This document shows, one piece after another, positions 5,570 through 5,590 of a stretch of DNA of 5,590 bases (position 1 is the first letter of the stretch; every line of letters starts with the position of its first letter). Origin of the DNA: Bacteroidales bacterium (lineage in GTDB: Bacteria; Bacteroidota; Bacteroidia; Bacteroidales; Muribaculaceae); contig CAAFXX010000562.1 in assembly GCA_900767075.1 (NCBI GenBank), forward strand, positions 1 through 5,590, written 5' to 3'. The position numbers and the translations under genes are program-made. The notes below the pieces were generated by a model. That model was not told where the DNA came from. It saw only the letters and a list, made by a program, of their open reading frames with translations, and ran no database searches.

Positions 5570-5590
5570 AGATCGGAAGAGCGTCGTGTA
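5570..5590 (+). other. Illumina adapter contamination at the contig end
   Basis: The final 21 bases begin with AGATCGGAAGAGC (5570-5582), the common Illumina TruSeq adapter core, and continue GTCGTGTA, exactly as in the reverse complement of the TruSeq universal adapter. A match of this length is not expected by chance. These bases are not genomic and should be trimmed; the true sequence ends at or just before 5569. Confidence 0.97.

Noticed and set aside
1..5590. CRISPR arrays, tRNA or rRNA genes, insertion sequences, phage or defence genes
   Set aside because: I saw no regularly spaced repeats, tRNA-like cloverleaf, transposase motif or terminal inverted repeats; nearly all of the window is explained by ordinary housekeeping genes.

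Overview
The window looks like a fragment of a Bacteroidota (Bacteroidales) chromosome, possibly Muribaculaceae-like. The reasons are a GldH-type lipoprotein, a Bacteroidota-style promoter (TTTG plus TAnnTTTG), start codons without clear Shine-Dalgarno sequences, and moderately GC-rich genes with AT-rich gaps. The family assignment is inference from protein resemblance, not from a search. All genes are on the + strand.

Layout: (1) 1-177, the C-terminal end of a MazG-like nucleotide pyrophosphohydrolase, apparently carrying a one-base frameshift close to the contig edge. (2) 178-347, an AT-rich gap with a good Bacteroidota promoter. (3) 348-976, a small coiled-coil (ZapB-like) gene followed by zapA, a likely cell-division pair. 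(4) 977-1111, a gap ending in a very AT-rich block. (5) 1112-4575, a tight three-gene unit: rny (RNase Y), a PSP1/RicT-family gene with a long basic disordered tail, and a GldH-family lipoprotein gene. The gaps are 12 bases and then a 4-base ATGA overlap. (6) 4576-4712, a gap with a weak terminator, an 11-bp direct repeat, a weak promoter and a leader hairpin. (7) 4713-5569, the N-terminal two thirds of an M24-family (Xaa-Pro peptidase-like) metalloenzyme, cut by the end of the sequence.

The last 21 bases (5570-5590) match the Illumina TruSeq adapter and are not genomic. Together with the frameshift at the left edge, this suggests the window is a whole short-read contig with unreliable ends.

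The genes are housekeeping genes. The most meaningful biological point is the direct coupling of RNase Y with a RicT homologue, which in Bacillus subtilis is a subunit of the Y-complex that modulates RNase Y. I found no clear sign of a novel defence system, mobile element, CRISPR array, tRNA or rRNA.
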